NCBI RefSeq assembly: GCF_008806595.1 | Contig: NZ_VZRB01000013.1 | Coordinates: 1-64,000 of the forward strand | Origin: Streptomyces luteolifulvus | Lineage (GTDB): Bacteria; Actinomycetota; Actinomycetes; Streptomycetales; Streptomycetaceae | Length of the DNA: 64,000 nucleotides | Direction: 5' to 3' | Shown: one piece after another, positions 7,683 to 16,515 of the stretch | How positions within the stretch are numbered: position 1 is the first letter of the stretch | Layout: every line of letters begins with the position of its first letter | Notes under the pieces: generated by a model | The model's input: the letters and a program-made list of their open reading frames with translations, nothing else | Told to the model about the DNA's origin: nothing | Database searches by the model: none | Position numbers and translations under genes: made by a program

Positions 7683-9146
7683 TCACTGGCGGCTGACGTT
7701 CCTGGTGACGCCGGTGAAGACCGTCGTCGCCAGGATCCAGCCGGCGATCACCAGGGCGTAGGACAGGGTCTGGTACCAGCCGTCCGGGGCGAACGCGCCC
7801 TCCTGCCCGAAGGAGATCACCGGCAGCAGCAGGTCGAGGGTGTAGAAGACCGGGTCGAACTCCGGGGCCTCGGACGCCTTGAGCGCACGGGGATGGTGCA
7901 GCCCGTACGCGATCGAGCCGACCGCCAGCAGGGACAGCAGCCAGACGGCGGCGCGCAGGGGGCGGAAGCCGTAGCCGACGGTGGCGTCCTGGACGTAGCC
8001 CCAGACCCGGGCGTACCAGGCACGCGTGGCCCTGAGCCGGCGCTGCTTGGCGAGCTGGACGAGCCGGGCCGCGTGGTCGTCGCCGACGCGGCGGTAGGAG
8101 GCGGTCAACTGCTCGTAGGCGTACGGGACATAGCCGTCGTCGTCCCGCTCCAGGAGCGGCAGCCGGCGCTCCGCCGGTTCGTGCGGGGCCAGGGTGGCAT
8201 AGGTCAGGCCGTCCAGGTGCACATGCGCGGGCCAGACGCCCGGGTCCGCCTGGATGAGTTCGATCTGTGCACGGCGCAGATCGACACAGCCCTCGATCGG
8301 CAGGGTCTCGTGCAGCCAGAGTTCCCCGATCACCGCGCTGCTCGCGCGCAGCGCCATGCCGTCGGGGTGGGACAGCCGGGCGAACGCCAGACCGACCTGA
8401 CCGGGCACCCGGATGCCGCGCAGGTCGACCCGCCCGTGCACGGTGAGCTGCATGGCGAGGAGGTCGGCGCCCACGGAGAGGTTCTGCGCCTGAAGGGCCG
8501 TGTGGCCGGGACGGTCGAGACGGGCGCCGGAGAGATTGACCGTGCCTCCGACGGACGCGCCGGTGAGCCGCACCCGGCCCAGCGCCCGCAGCCCGGGGGC
8601 CCAGATGTCGTCGCCCACGGACGCCTGGTTGAGCTGCAGTACCGGCTCCTCGGCATCCGGCGCTGCGAACTCGGCGCCCTCCATGAACACGGACCCGGAG
8701 ACCTGTGCCCCGTCGAGCCGTACGGGCCCGCGGAACCGGCAGCGGGTGAACCGCAGCACGTCGTCCACCCGCACGGTGTGGGCGGTCAGGCCCGGGAGCA
8801 CGGACTCGCTCAGGTTCAGATGACGGATGTGGGCGCCGTACAGCTGGGGTGCGTCGTCGAAGAAGCAGTGCCGCAGCCGGGCCGCCCGTTCGGTGGTCGC
8901 GTACCGGAGGTCGAGCACGCCGCCGATGCGGGCCCCGGCCAGTTTGAGGGAGGCTGTCTCCCCCTGCTCTTCAGGCCCGTTGAGCAGTAAGAACCGCAAC
9001 ACGGCGGCCCGTACGGTCCGTTCGGGTCCCCAGCCCTCACCCTGCGCCGGGTCTTCGTCCTCGGCCGTACGGAAGTCCACCGCCGCGCCCGTCGCGAACG
9101 CCCGCCACACCCGCTCCTCGGCCGGCGTCAGATCGTTGATCTCCAT
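7683..9146 (-). CDS. membrane protein with beta-helix-like repeats
   Basis: A 487-residue protein. Residues 60-290 hold repeating units of about 22 residues with LRL-type hydrophobic positions and G/A spacers (GARIGGVLDLRY, GAQVSGSVFMEG, GASVGGTVNLSG), resembling a pentapeptide-repeat right-handed beta-helix. A charged linker with KQRRLRATRAWYARVWGYVQD follows, then two or three hydrophobic segments (about 400-480) ending in GWILATTVFTGVTRN. Streptomyces relatives are often labelled membrane-associated oxidoreductase, but I see no cofactor motif to support that. ATG 9146. It may be a cytoplasmic sensor platform attached to a C-terminal membrane domain. Confidence 0.65.
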   Translation of the reverse strand: MEINDLTPAEERVWRAFATGAAVDFRTAEDEDPAQGEGWGPERTVRAAVLRFLLLNGPEEQGETASLKLAGARIGGVLDLRYATTERAARLRHCFFDDAPQLYGAHIRHLNLSESVLPGLTAHTVRVDDVLRFTRCRFRGPVRLDGAQVSGSVFMEGAEFAAPDAEEPVLQLNQASVGDDIWAPGLRALGRVRLTGASVGGTVNLSGARLDRPGHTALQAQNLSVGADLLAMQLTVHGRVDLRGIRVPGQVGLAFARLSHPDGMALRASSAVIGELWLHETLPIEGCVDLRRAQIELIQADPGVWPAHVHLDGLTYATLAPHEPAERRLPLLERDDDGYVPYAYEQLTASYRRVGDDHAARLVQLAKQRRLRATRAWYARVWGYVQDATVGYGFRPLRAAVWLLSLLAVGSIAYGLHHPRALKASEAPEFDPVFYTLDLLLPVISFGQEGAFAPDGWYQTLSYALVIAGWILATTVFTGVTRNVSRQ

Positions 9147-9187
9147 CAGCCGGGACTCTGACGCGACCGTGCGCGACTGTCAACCGG

Positions 9188-9220
9188 CCCTCGGCGGCGG
9201 CCGGTTGCCACCGCCGAGGG
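9188..9220 (-). terminator. hairpin terminator after gnd
   Basis: A perfect 10-bp stem (ccctcggcgg at 9188-9197, ccgccgaggg at 9211-9220) with a 13-nt loop, just beyond the gnd stop on the minus strand. A second 9-bp pairing (caaccggcc 9181-9189 with ggccggttg 9199-9207) overlaps it and excludes it, so two alternative hairpins can form. Confidence 0.6.
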
Positions 9221-9226
9221 TGTGGC

Positions 9227-10111
9227 CTACTTCGACTCGACGGCGTGGCCGCCGAACTGGTTGCGCAGCGCCGCGATCATCTTCATCTGCGGGGAGTCGT
9301 CCTGGCGGGACGCGAACCGGGTGAAGAGGGAGGCGGTGATGGCGGGCAGCGGCACGGCGTTGTCGATCGCCGCCTCGACGGTCCACCGTCCCTCGCCGGA
9401 GTCCTCCGCGTAACCGCGCAGCTTGTCCAGGTGTTCGTCCTCGTCGAGGGCGTTCACGGCGAGGTCGAGCAGCCAGGAGCGGATGACCGTGCCGTCCTGC
9501 CAGGAGCGGAAGACCTCACGCACGCCGGTGACGGAGTGGACCTTCTCCAGAAGCTCCCAGCCCTCGGCGTACGCCTGCATCATCGCGTACTCGATGCCGT
9601 TGTGGACCATCTTGGAGAAGTGCCCGGCGCCGACCTTGCCGGCGTGGACGAAGCCGTACGGCCCTTCCGGCTTGAGCGCCTCGAAGACCGGCGCGAGCCG
9701 GTCGACGTGCTCCTTGTCGCCGCCGACCATCAGGGCGTAGCCGTTCTCCAGTCCCCACACACCGCCGGAGACGCCCGCGTCGACGAAGCCGATGCCCTTG
9801 GCGCCCAGCTCCTCGGCGTGCTTCTCGTCGTCGGTCCAGCGGGAGTTGCCGCCGTCGACGACGGTGTCGCCGGCCTCCAGCAGGCCGCCGAGCTCGTCGA
9901 CGACGGACTGCGTGGCGGCGCCCGCCGGGACCATCACCCAGACGATGCGCGGGGCGTCGAGCCGCTGGGCCATCTCGGCGAGGCTCTTCACGTCGGAGAG
10001 TTCGGGGTTGCGGTCGTAGCCGATGACGGTGTGGCCGGCGCGGCGGATCCGCTCGCGCATGCTGCCGCCCATCCTGCCGAGGCCGATGAGGCCCAACTGC
10101 ATTGCGGTCAT
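9227..10111 (-). CDS. gnd: 6-phosphogluconate dehydrogenase (decarboxylating), short form
   Basis: A 294-residue enzyme oxidising 6-phosphogluconate to ribulose 5-phosphate and CO2. The N terminus shows the dinucleotide fold GLIGLGRMGGSM. The signature around VDAGVSGGVWG (SGG) and the catalytic KMVHNGIEY are intact. At about 295 residues it belongs to the short form, which lacks the duplicated C-terminal region of the 470-residue enzyme; short forms often use NAD. The start is taken as ATG 10111 (MTAMQLG); ATG 10102 is an alternative. It is the last gene of the zwf-opcA-pgi-gnd operon, 17 bp after pgi, and is followed by a hairpin. Confidence 0.9.
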   Translation of the reverse strand: MTAMQLGLIGLGRMGGSMRERIRRAGHTVIGYDRNPELSDVKSLAEMAQRLDAPRIVWVMVPAGAATQSVVDELGGLLEAGDTVVDGGNSRWTDDEKHAEELGAKGIGFVDAGVSGGVWGLENGYALMVGGDKEHVDRLAPVFEALKPEGPYGFVHAGKVGAGHFSKMVHNGIEYAMMQAYAEGWELLEKVHSVTGVREVFRSWQDGTVIRSWLLDLAVNALDEDEHLDKLRGYAEDSGEGRWTVEAAIDNAVPLPAITASLFTRFASRQDDSPQMKMIAALRNQFGGHAVESK

Positions 10112-10128
10112 GGTCACTTCACTTCCTT

Positions 10129-11772
10129 CTACGCGTTCTTCAGCGTCCGGTAGGCGGCCACGAGGGCGGCGGTGGAAGGGTCGAGGCCCAGGACTTCCGC
10201 GCCCTCGGTGAGGGCGGGCTCGACGCGCCTGGCCAGGACCTTGCCGAGTTCGACGCCCCACTGGTCGAAGGAGTCGATGTTCCAGATCGCGCCCTGCACG
10301 AACACCTTGTGCTCATAGAGGGCGATGAGCTGGCCGAGGACCGAGGGGGTCAGCTCGGTGGCCAGAATGGTCGTGGTGGGCTTGTTGCCCTGGAAGGTGC
10401 GGTGCGGCACCTGCTCCTCGGGCACGCCCTCCGCCCGTACCTCCTCGGCGGTCCTGCCGAACGCGAGCGCCTGGCCCTGCGCGAACAGGTTGGCCATCAG
10501 CAGGTCGTGCTGCGCCTTGAGCTCGCCGCTCAGCTCGGCGACGGGCCGCGCGAAGCCGATCAGGTCGGCCGGGATCAGCTTGGTGCCCTGATGCAGGAGC
10601 TGGTAGTAGGCGTGCTGGCCGTTGGTGCCGGGCGTGCCCCACACCACCGGGCCGGTCTGCCATTCCACTGGGTGGCCCTCGCGGTCGACGGACTTGCCGT
10701 CGGACTCCATGTCCAACTGCTGCAAGTACGCCGTGAACTTGGACAGATAGTGGCTGTAGGGCAGCACCGCATGGGACTGGGCGTCGAAGAAGTTGCCGTA
10801 CCAGATGCCCAGCAGACCCAGGATCAGCGGGACGTTGGCCCGGGCCGGCGTGCGCTGGAAGTGCTCGTCGACGATGCGGAACCCGTCGAGCATCTCCCGG
10901 AAGCGGTCCGGGCCGATCGCGATCATCAGCGACAGGCCGATCGCCGAGTCGTAGGAGTAGCGGCCGCCGACCCAGTCCCAGAACTCGAACATGTTGTCCG
11001 GGTCGATACCGAACCCGGCGACCTTCGAGGCATTGGTCGACAATGCGACGAAGTGCCTGGCGACCGCCTTCTCCTCGCCGCCGAGACCGGCAAGCAGCCA
11101 GGAACGCGCCGAGGTGGCGTTGGTGAGAGTCTCGACGGTGGTGAAGGTCTTGGAGGCGACGATGAACAGGGTCTCCGCCGGATCCAGGTCCCGCACCGCC
11201 TCATGCAGGTCGGCGCCGTCCACGTTCGAGACGAAGCGGAAGGCCGGCCCGCGGTCCGTGTACGCCCGCAGCGCCTCGTACGCCATCGCAGGACCCAGGT
11301 CGGAGCCGCCGATGCCGATGTTGACGACGGTGCGGATCCGTCTGCCGGTGTGGCCGGTCCACTCGCCCGAGCGGACCCGGTTCGCGAAGTCGCTCATCTT
11401 GTCCAGGACCGCGTGGACCTGTGGGACGACGTTCACGCCGTCGACCTCGATCACGGCGTTGGCCGGGGCGCGCAGCGCGGTGTGCAGGACCGCGCGCCGC
11501 TCCGTGACATTGATCTTCTCACCGCGGAACATGGCGTCACGCAGCCCGAACACATCGGTGGCGGCGGCCAGTTCGTACAGCAGGGCCAGCGTCTCGTCGG
11601 TGACGAGGTGCTTGGAGTAGTCGATGCGCAGATCGCCGACATGCACGACGTACCGCTCCGCACGCCCCGGGTCCGCCGCGAACAGCTCCCGCAGATGCGC
11701 GGTCCACCGCGCCCGGTGGTCCTCCAGGGCGGCCCACTCCGGCCGCCGGGTGAGCTGGGGGGAGTCAGACAT
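10129..11772 (-). CDS. pgi: glucose-6-phosphate isomerase
   Basis: A 547-residue phosphoglucose isomerase interconverting glucose 6-phosphate and fructose 6-phosphate. Family signatures are present: GIGGSDLGP in the substrate-binding loop and the C-terminal HQGTKLIPADLIGF stretch with its catalytic His/Lys region. Length is normal for the family. The ATG at 11772 overlaps the end of opcA by 8 bp, so it is translated from the same message as zwf and opcA. In this operon it probably returns fructose 6-phosphate to the oxidative pentose phosphate branch. Confidence 0.95.
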   Translation of the reverse strand: MSDSPQLTRRPEWAALEDHRARWTAHLRELFAADPGRAERYVVHVGDLRIDYSKHLVTDETLALLYELAAATDVFGLRDAMFRGEKINVTERRAVLHTALRAPANAVIEVDGVNVVPQVHAVLDKMSDFANRVRSGEWTGHTGRRIRTVVNIGIGGSDLGPAMAYEALRAYTDRGPAFRFVSNVDGADLHEAVRDLDPAETLFIVASKTFTTVETLTNATSARSWLLAGLGGEEKAVARHFVALSTNASKVAGFGIDPDNMFEFWDWVGGRYSYDSAIGLSLMIAIGPDRFREMLDGFRIVDEHFQRTPARANVPLILGLLGIWYGNFFDAQSHAVLPYSHYLSKFTAYLQQLDMESDGKSVDREGHPVEWQTGPVVWGTPGTNGQHAYYQLLHQGTKLIPADLIGFARPVAELSGELKAQHDLLMANLFAQGQALAFGRTAEEVRAEGVPEEQVPHRTFQGNKPTTTILATELTPSVLGQLIALYEHKVFVQGAIWNIDSFDQWGVELGKVLARRVEPALTEGAEVLGLDPSTAALVAAYRTLKNA

Positions 11773-12700
11773 GAGCGGGAATCTCCTTGCCGGCCACGCC
11801 GCGCAGGGCGACGGCGTACATCTCGTCCGCGTCGAGGCGCCTGAGCTCCTCGGCGATGAGTTCGGAGGTGGACCGGACCTTCAGCGCCAGGGTGCGCGAG
11901 GGCTGGCCCGGCAGGGACAGCGTGGCCAGCGGCCCTTCGGGACGGTCGATGACGATCTCGCCCTTCTCGGTGCCCAGGCGTACGGCCGTGACGACGGGCC
12001 CCGCGGTGACGACCCGGTCCACGGCGACATCGAGACGGGCCTCCAGCCAGCGGGCCAGCAGTTCCGCGCTCGGATTCTCCGCCTCGCTCTCCACGGCCGC
12101 CGAGGTGACCTTCGCGCGGGCCTGGTCCAGGGCCGCGGCCAGCATCGAGCGCCAAGGGGTGAGCCGGGTCCAGGCCAGGTCGGTGTCGCCGGGCGCATAG
12201 GAGGCGACCCGGGCCTCCAGGGCCGCCGGCGGGTGCTCGACGGCGTACATGTCGGTGATCCTGCGCTGCGCGAGCGCGCCCAGCGGGTCCTTGGCGGGCA
12301 CCGCGGGCGCGTCCACCGGCCACCACACGACGACCGGCGCGTCCGGCAGCAGCAGCGGCAGCACCACGGAGTCGGCGTGGTCGGACACCTCGCCGTACGT
12401 CCTCAGGACGACCGTCTCGCCGGTGCCCGCCTCCGAGCCGACCCGGACCTCCGCGTCCAGCCGGGCGGCCGTGCGCTCGCGCGGGGTGCGGGCGTGCCGC
12501 TTGATGACGACCAGGGTGCGCGAGGGATGCTCGTGCGAGGCCTCCTCGGCCGCCCTGATCGAGTCGTAGGCGTTCTCCTCGTCCGTGACGATCACCATCG
12601 TCAGGACCATGCCCACGGCGGGTGTGCCGATGGCGCGGCGGCCCTGCACAAGCGCCTTGTTGATCTTGCTTGCCGTGGTGTCGGTCAGGTCGATCTTCAT
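11765..12700 (-). CDS. opcA: glucose-6-phosphate dehydrogenase assembly protein OpcA
   Basis: A 311-residue protein of the OpcA family, a redox-sensitive activator and assembly factor of glucose-6-phosphate dehydrogenase. It starts with the typical LTDTTASKINKAL segment, has a mid-protein VWWPVDAP strand, and ends with LRRLDADEMYAVALRG. It is translationally coupled to zwf (ATGA overlap at 12697-12700) and overlaps pgi by 8 bp, which matches its role as a Zwf partner. Confidence 0.92.
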   Translation of the reverse strand: MKIDLTDTTASKINKALVQGRRAIGTPAVGMVLTMVIVTDEENAYDSIRAAEEASHEHPSRTLVVIKRHARTPRERTAARLDAEVRVGSEAGTGETVVLRTYGEVSDHADSVVLPLLLPDAPVVVWWPVDAPAVPAKDPLGALAQRRITDMYAVEHPPAALEARVASYAPGDTDLAWTRLTPWRSMLAAALDQARAKVTSAAVESEAENPSAELLARWLEARLDVAVDRVVTAGPVVTAVRLGTEKGEIVIDRPEGPLATLSLPGQPSRTLALKVRSTSELIAEELRRLDADEMYAVALRGVAGKEIPAHV

Positions 12701-14280
12701 GGCCTGCGCCAGCTCCGTCCGTCTCGTGCGAGCATCTCGTCGGCTTCCACGGGCCCCCAGCTGCCCGCCGCGTACTGCGCGGGCCTGCCGTGCCGCGCCC
12801 AGTACTCCTCGATCGGGTCGAGGATCTTCCAGGACTCCTCCACCTCCTGGTGACGGGGGAACAGGTTGGCGTCGCCGAGCAGCACATCCAGGATGAGGCG
12901 TTCGTACGCCTCCGGGCTGGACTCCGTGAACGACTCGCCGTACGCGAAGTCCATCGAGACATCCCGGATCTCCATCGAGGTCCCCGGCACCTTCGAACCG
13001 AACCGGACGGTCATGCCCTCGTCGGGCTGCACACGGATGACGACCGCGTTCTCGCCCAGCTCCTCCGTGGCGGTGGCGTCGAAGGGCGAATGCGGCGCCC
13101 GTTTGAGGACGACAGCGATCTCGGTGACCCGCCGGCCCAGGCGCTTGCCGGTGCGCAGATAGAAGGGGACGCCCGCCCAGCGCCGGTTGTCGACCTCCAG
13201 CCTGATCGCCGCGTACGTGTCGGTCCTCGACTGCGCATCGATGCCCTCCTCCTGGAGGTACCCGGCCACCTTCTCGCCGCCCTGCCAGCCCTCCGCGTAC
13301 TGCGCGAGAACGGTGTGCTCGCCCGGGTTCCGCGGCACCCGCACCGACTTGAGGACCTTGAGCTTCTCGGTGAGCAGCGACTCCGCGTCGAAGGCGATGG
13401 GTTCCTCCATCGCGGTCAGCGCCATCAGCTGCAGCAGGTGGTTCTGGACGACGTCACGGGCGGCGCCGATACCGTCGTAATAGCCGGCACGGCCGCCGAT
13501 GCCGATGTCCTCGGCCATCGTGATCTGCACGTGGTCGACGTACGACCGGTTCCAGACCGGCTCGTACATCTCGTTGGCGAAGCGCAGCGCCAGGATGTTC
13601 TGGACGGTCTCCTTGCCGAGATAGTGGTCGATACGGAAGACCTGGTCCGGCTCGAACACGTCGTGGACGACCCTGTTCAGCTCCTCGGCCGACCTGAGGT
13701 CGTGCCCGAACGGCTTCTCGATCACCGCGCGGCGCCAGGAGCCCTCCGGCGCGTCGGCCAGCCCGTGCTTCTTGAGCTGCCGGACCACCTTCGGGAAGAA
13801 CCTCGGCGGTACGGAGAGGTAGAAAGCGTGGTTGCCGGCCGTGCCGCGGGAGTGGTCCAGCTCCTCGACGGCCGCCTTCAGCTGCTTGAAGGCCGTGTCG
13901 TCGTCGAAGTCGCCGGGGATGAACCGCATGCCCTCGGCGAGCTGGTGCCAGACCTCCTCGTGGAAGGGGGTGCGCGCATGCTCGCGGACGGCGTCGTGCA
14001 CGACCTGCGCGAAGTCCTCGTCCGCCCAGTCCCGGCGGGCGAACCCCACGAGGGTGAAGCCCGGCGGCAGCAGCCCGCGGTTGGCCAGGTCGTACACGGC
14101 CGGCATCAGCTTCTTGCGGGACAGGTCGCCGGTGACCCCGAAGACGACCAGCCCGGACGGGCCCGCGATACGCGGCAGGCGGCGGTCGCGCCGGTCGCGC
14201 AGCGCGTTGGACCAGCCGACGGGCGGGGCGTCCGGAAGGGTCGTCACGGCCTCGGCCGCCTCGGACAGTTCGTTGCTCAT
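12697..14280 (-). CDS. zwf: glucose-6-phosphate 1-dehydrogenase
   Basis: A 527-residue enzyme making 6-phosphoglucono-lactone and NADPH. The N-terminal coenzyme site GVTGDLSRKKL, the EKPFGHDL motif and the active-site signature RIDHYLGKETVQN are all present. It is the first gene of the minus-strand operon zwf-opcA-pgi-gnd. The usual Streptomyces neighbours tal and tkt (transaldolase, transketolase) are not upstream here: 325 bp of apparently non-coding DNA and then a glucanase gene lie there instead. A lactonase gene is also absent from the window. Confidence 0.95.
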   Translation of the reverse strand: MSNELSEAAEAVTTLPDAPPVGWSNALRDRRDRRLPRIAGPSGLVVFGVTGDLSRKKLMPAVYDLANRGLLPPGFTLVGFARRDWADEDFAQVVHDAVREHARTPFHEEVWHQLAEGMRFIPGDFDDDTAFKQLKAAVEELDHSRGTAGNHAFYLSVPPRFFPKVVRQLKKHGLADAPEGSWRRAVIEKPFGHDLRSAEELNRVVHDVFEPDQVFRIDHYLGKETVQNILALRFANEMYEPVWNRSYVDHVQITMAEDIGIGGRAGYYDGIGAARDVVQNHLLQLMALTAMEEPIAFDAESLLTEKLKVLKSVRVPRNPGEHTVLAQYAEGWQGGEKVAGYLQEEGIDAQSRTDTYAAIRLEVDNRRWAGVPFYLRTGKRLGRRVTEIAVVLKRAPHSPFDATATEELGENAVVIRVQPDEGMTVRFGSKVPGTSMEIRDVSMDFAYGESFTESSPEAYERLILDVLLGDANLFPRHQEVEESWKILDPIEEYWARHGRPAQYAAGSWGPVEADEMLARDGRSWRRP

Positions 14281-14604
14281 TCTGCGTCGACCCCCTTGCT
14301 GTTCAGTGACCTCTTCGTTCTGGTGCGCCTACGAACCGGTACCACGTCGGACCGACCCAGGCCTCGACCGCAACGCGGCCGCCCGGGTGGTCATCTTCGG
14401 TGGTCATCTTCAAGAGGTCCTCGCCGGGAGGGGAGAGGGTGCTCGACGCGTTCAACAGCAAAAGTATGACCTTTTCGAGGGCGCGTCGCGGCGTGGGGGC
14501 AGGTCCACGCCGTCCACCGTTTCTCGCGGCTGATCGAGTACCGCGGAACGGTCCTGACCATGCGGCGGACCTGCCGCGGCTGCTCAAGAGTCCTCGCGAC
14601 AACG
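14281..14604. other. non-coding stretch upstream of zwf
   Basis: I see no credible gene. The segment should hold the promoter of the zwf operon (minus strand), but no clear -35/-10 pair stands out. Open frames here lack ribosome sites and family features. Confidence 0.5.
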
Positions 14605-14634
14605 GAGGGGCGGGCCTGTGTCGGCCCGCCCCTC
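14605..14634 (-). terminator. strong hairpin after the glucanase gene
   Basis: A perfect 12-bp stem (gaggggcgggcc / ggcccgcccctc) with a 6-nt loop (tgtgtc), 18 bp downstream of the GH16 gene stop on the minus strand. No T-run follows. Confidence 0.7.
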
Positions 14635-14651
14635 GGATGTCAGCCCGGAGC

Positions 14652-16064
14652 TCAGTGAGCGAAGGTGAACCAGTTCACGTTCACGAAGTCCGACGGCTGG
14701 CCGCTGGTGAAGGTGAGGTACACATCGTGTGTGCCCGTCACCGCGCCGATGTTGGCCGGGACCGTCCTCCAGGACTGCCAGCCGCCCGTGTTGGCCACCG
14801 CGAAACTGCCCACGGGCGGGCCGGTACGGCTGTCCAGGCGCACCTCGACCAGGCCGCTGACGCCGCCTCCCGCACCGCTCGCCACCCGCGCGGCGAACTG
14901 CGTCGCCGCGGCCGCGCCGAAGTCGACGCCCTTGTACAGCGCCCAGTCGCCGCTCGCGAGCCAGCCGATGTTCTGGCCGCCGCCGGTGTCCGAGGTGGTC
15001 TCGGTGCCGGCGCCGGACTGGCTGTCGTAGGACTCGGCCTGGATGGTGCCGTAGGCGTCACGGTTGCCGGACGGCGGCGGTGTGGTGTCGCCCCCGCTCG
15101 TCTGGAGGACCTGGACGTAGTCCACGACCATCGGGTGGCCGGGCTCCGTGCCGCTGTCCAGGCCGCCGCCGAACGCGTCGGGGAAGGCGCCGCCCATCGC
15201 CACGTTCAGGATGACGAAGAAGCCGTGGTGGGTGGCGTTGGCCCAGGTCGTCGCGTCGACCTGGTTCGCCGTCACGGTGTGGTACGTGGTGCCGTCGACG
15301 GAGAAGCGGATCGCCTCCGGGCCGGCCGAGCGGTCCCACTCCATGGTGTAGGTGTGGAAGCCGGCCTGGCAGGCCGTGCCGGGGCAGGCCGTGTAGTTGC
15401 CGATGCCGGAGGTCTCGTTGCACGGGCCGCCCGGATTGGTGCCGCAGTGCAGGGTGGCCCACACCCGGTTGAGGCCCTGGACGTTCTCCATGATGTCCAG
15501 CTCGCCGACGCTCGGCCAGTTCTGGTAGTTGCCGCGGTAGGGCGCGCCAAGCATCCAGAAGGCCGGCCAGTAGCCCTCGGCCGCGGTGCCGGTGACGTTC
15601 GGCATCTGGATCCGCGCCTCCACACGCAGCTTGCCACCGGACGGAGGCTGGAAGTCGGTGCGGTTGGTCTCGATACGGCCCGAGGTCCAGTTGCCGGCGG
15701 AGTCGCGCCGCGGGGTGATACGGAGGTTGCCGTTGCCGTCCAGCGAGACGTTGTTCGTGCTGGAGGTCATCGTCTCGACCTCGCCGGTGCCCCAGTTGGC
15801 GGGGCCTCCGGGGTACGAAGTGCCGGTGTCGTACTGCCAGTCGGCGGTGTTGACGCCGGAGCCGGCGGCGCCGTTGAAGTCGTCCAGGAAGACCTGGGAC
15901 CAGCCGGTCGGGGGTGCGGGGGCGGAGGCGTTCGCGGCCGGGGAGACGACCGTGGTGGCGGCCGCTGCCAGGCCGAGTGTGCCGAGGACGGCGACGAGCG
16001 CCCGCCGCAGCGGACGGCGTCTGCGGTGCGCGCCGGGGACGGGTATGCCGGAGGTATCGCTCAT
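14652..16064 (-). CDS. secreted GH16 endo-beta-1,3-glucanase with CBM6
   Basis: A 470-residue secreted enzyme that cuts internal beta-1,3 (or 1,3-1,4) glucan bonds. A basic N region (HRRRRPLRR) and a hydrophobic core ending at ANASA form the signal peptide. The GH16 domain spans about residues 65-330, with the catalytic motif ELDIME near residue 189. After a TTPPPSG linker, the last 130 residues form a CBM6-like carbohydrate-binding module (YGTIQAESYD ... VNVNWFTF). ATG 16064 is chosen for its AGAGG site and because the signal peptide follows. A LacI-type operator palindrome and a GGGGT tandem repeat lie upstream, so induction by oligosaccharides is likely. Confidence 0.92.
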   Translation of the reverse strand: MSDTSGIPVPGAHRRRRPLRRALVAVLGTLGLAAAATTVVSPAANASAPAPPTGWSQVFLDDFNGAAGSGVNTADWQYDTGTSYPGGPANWGTGEVETMTSSTNNVSLDGNGNLRITPRRDSAGNWTSGRIETNRTDFQPPSGGKLRVEARIQMPNVTGTAAEGYWPAFWMLGAPYRGNYQNWPSVGELDIMENVQGLNRVWATLHCGTNPGGPCNETSGIGNYTACPGTACQAGFHTYTMEWDRSAGPEAIRFSVDGTTYHTVTANQVDATTWANATHHGFFVILNVAMGGAFPDAFGGGLDSGTEPGHPMVVDYVQVLQTSGGDTTPPPSGNRDAYGTIQAESYDSQSGAGTETTSDTGGGQNIGWLASGDWALYKGVDFGAAAATQFAARVASGAGGGVSGLVEVRLDSRTGPPVGSFAVANTGGWQSWRTVPANIGAVTGTHDVYLTFTSGQPSDFVNVNWFTFAH

Positions 16065-16081
16065 GGGGGCCTCTCGGGTAC

Positions 16082-16111
16082 GGGGTGGGGTGGGGTGGGG
16101 TGGGGTGGGGT
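16082..16111. repeat. six tandem GGGGT units
   Basis: A perfect 6x5-bp tandem repeat on the plus strand, in the 5' region of the minus-strand glucanase gene between its start and the operator. Six G4 tracts make a strong G-quadruplex candidate on the plus (template) strand. Number variation by slippage is plausible. Confidence 0.85.
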
Positions 16112-16143
16112 GCGCGGGGTGACTTCGAGAAGCGCTCACGGTT

Positions 16144-16161
16144 TTTGAGAGCGCTCTCAAA
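16144..16161. promoter_or_regulatory. LacI-family (CebR-like) operator palindrome
   Basis: A perfect 18-bp palindrome with core GAGAGCGCTCTC, 80 bp upstream of the glucanase start. LacI-family regulators of Streptomyces polysaccharide genes, such as CebR, bind 14-bp sites of the form TGGGAGCGCTCCCA. A degenerate second copy (core AGCGCT at 16131-16136) lies next to it. The regulator itself is not in the window. Confidence 0.7.
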
Positions 16162-16164
16162 GTG

Positions 16165-16515
16165 GGCCCAATGTGCTCTCAGCCATCCCGGTCGTCAAGA
16201 GGTGTAACCGAGAAATACCTTCTGCTGTACGGGAGTTCACTCCGTGAACACGGTGGACTGCATACGGTGTGGCGCGGAGTGTCTACAGTGCACTGTCCGC
16301 CGTCCACTGACCCCAGGGGGTGACGCCGGTCGCCCGGAGGGCTGCAGTTGGCAGTCGACCGTATACCGACGACAGTTGGCCGCAGCGCCGCGGTATACCG
16401 CCTACGGCGGGCGAGCCCGACGGCGGTGGCGTGCAGCGGCCGCCGCGCGCCGATGGGATGTGCACGCCGACCGCCGACCGTGGAAAACGCGGAACGCCCT
16501 ACCGCGAGTTGACGC
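16165..16515. other. non-coding stretch with small palindromes
   Basis: No credible gene. It contains a 12-bp palindrome acagtgcactgt at 16285-16296 and two GTATACCG copies (16361 and 16393), each preceded by cagttggc. These may be regulatory sites, but no regulator can be named. Confidence 0.4.

Noticed and set aside
7683..9146. Oxidoreductase annotation for the repeat membrane protein
   Set aside because: No nucleotide or metal cofactor motif is visible; the sequence is explained by beta-helix-like repeats and membrane helices.
10102..11844. A 580-codon plus-strand frame opposite pgi
   Set aside because: Pgi signatures on the minus strand are unambiguous; the opposite frame has no ribosome site and a low-complexity composition.
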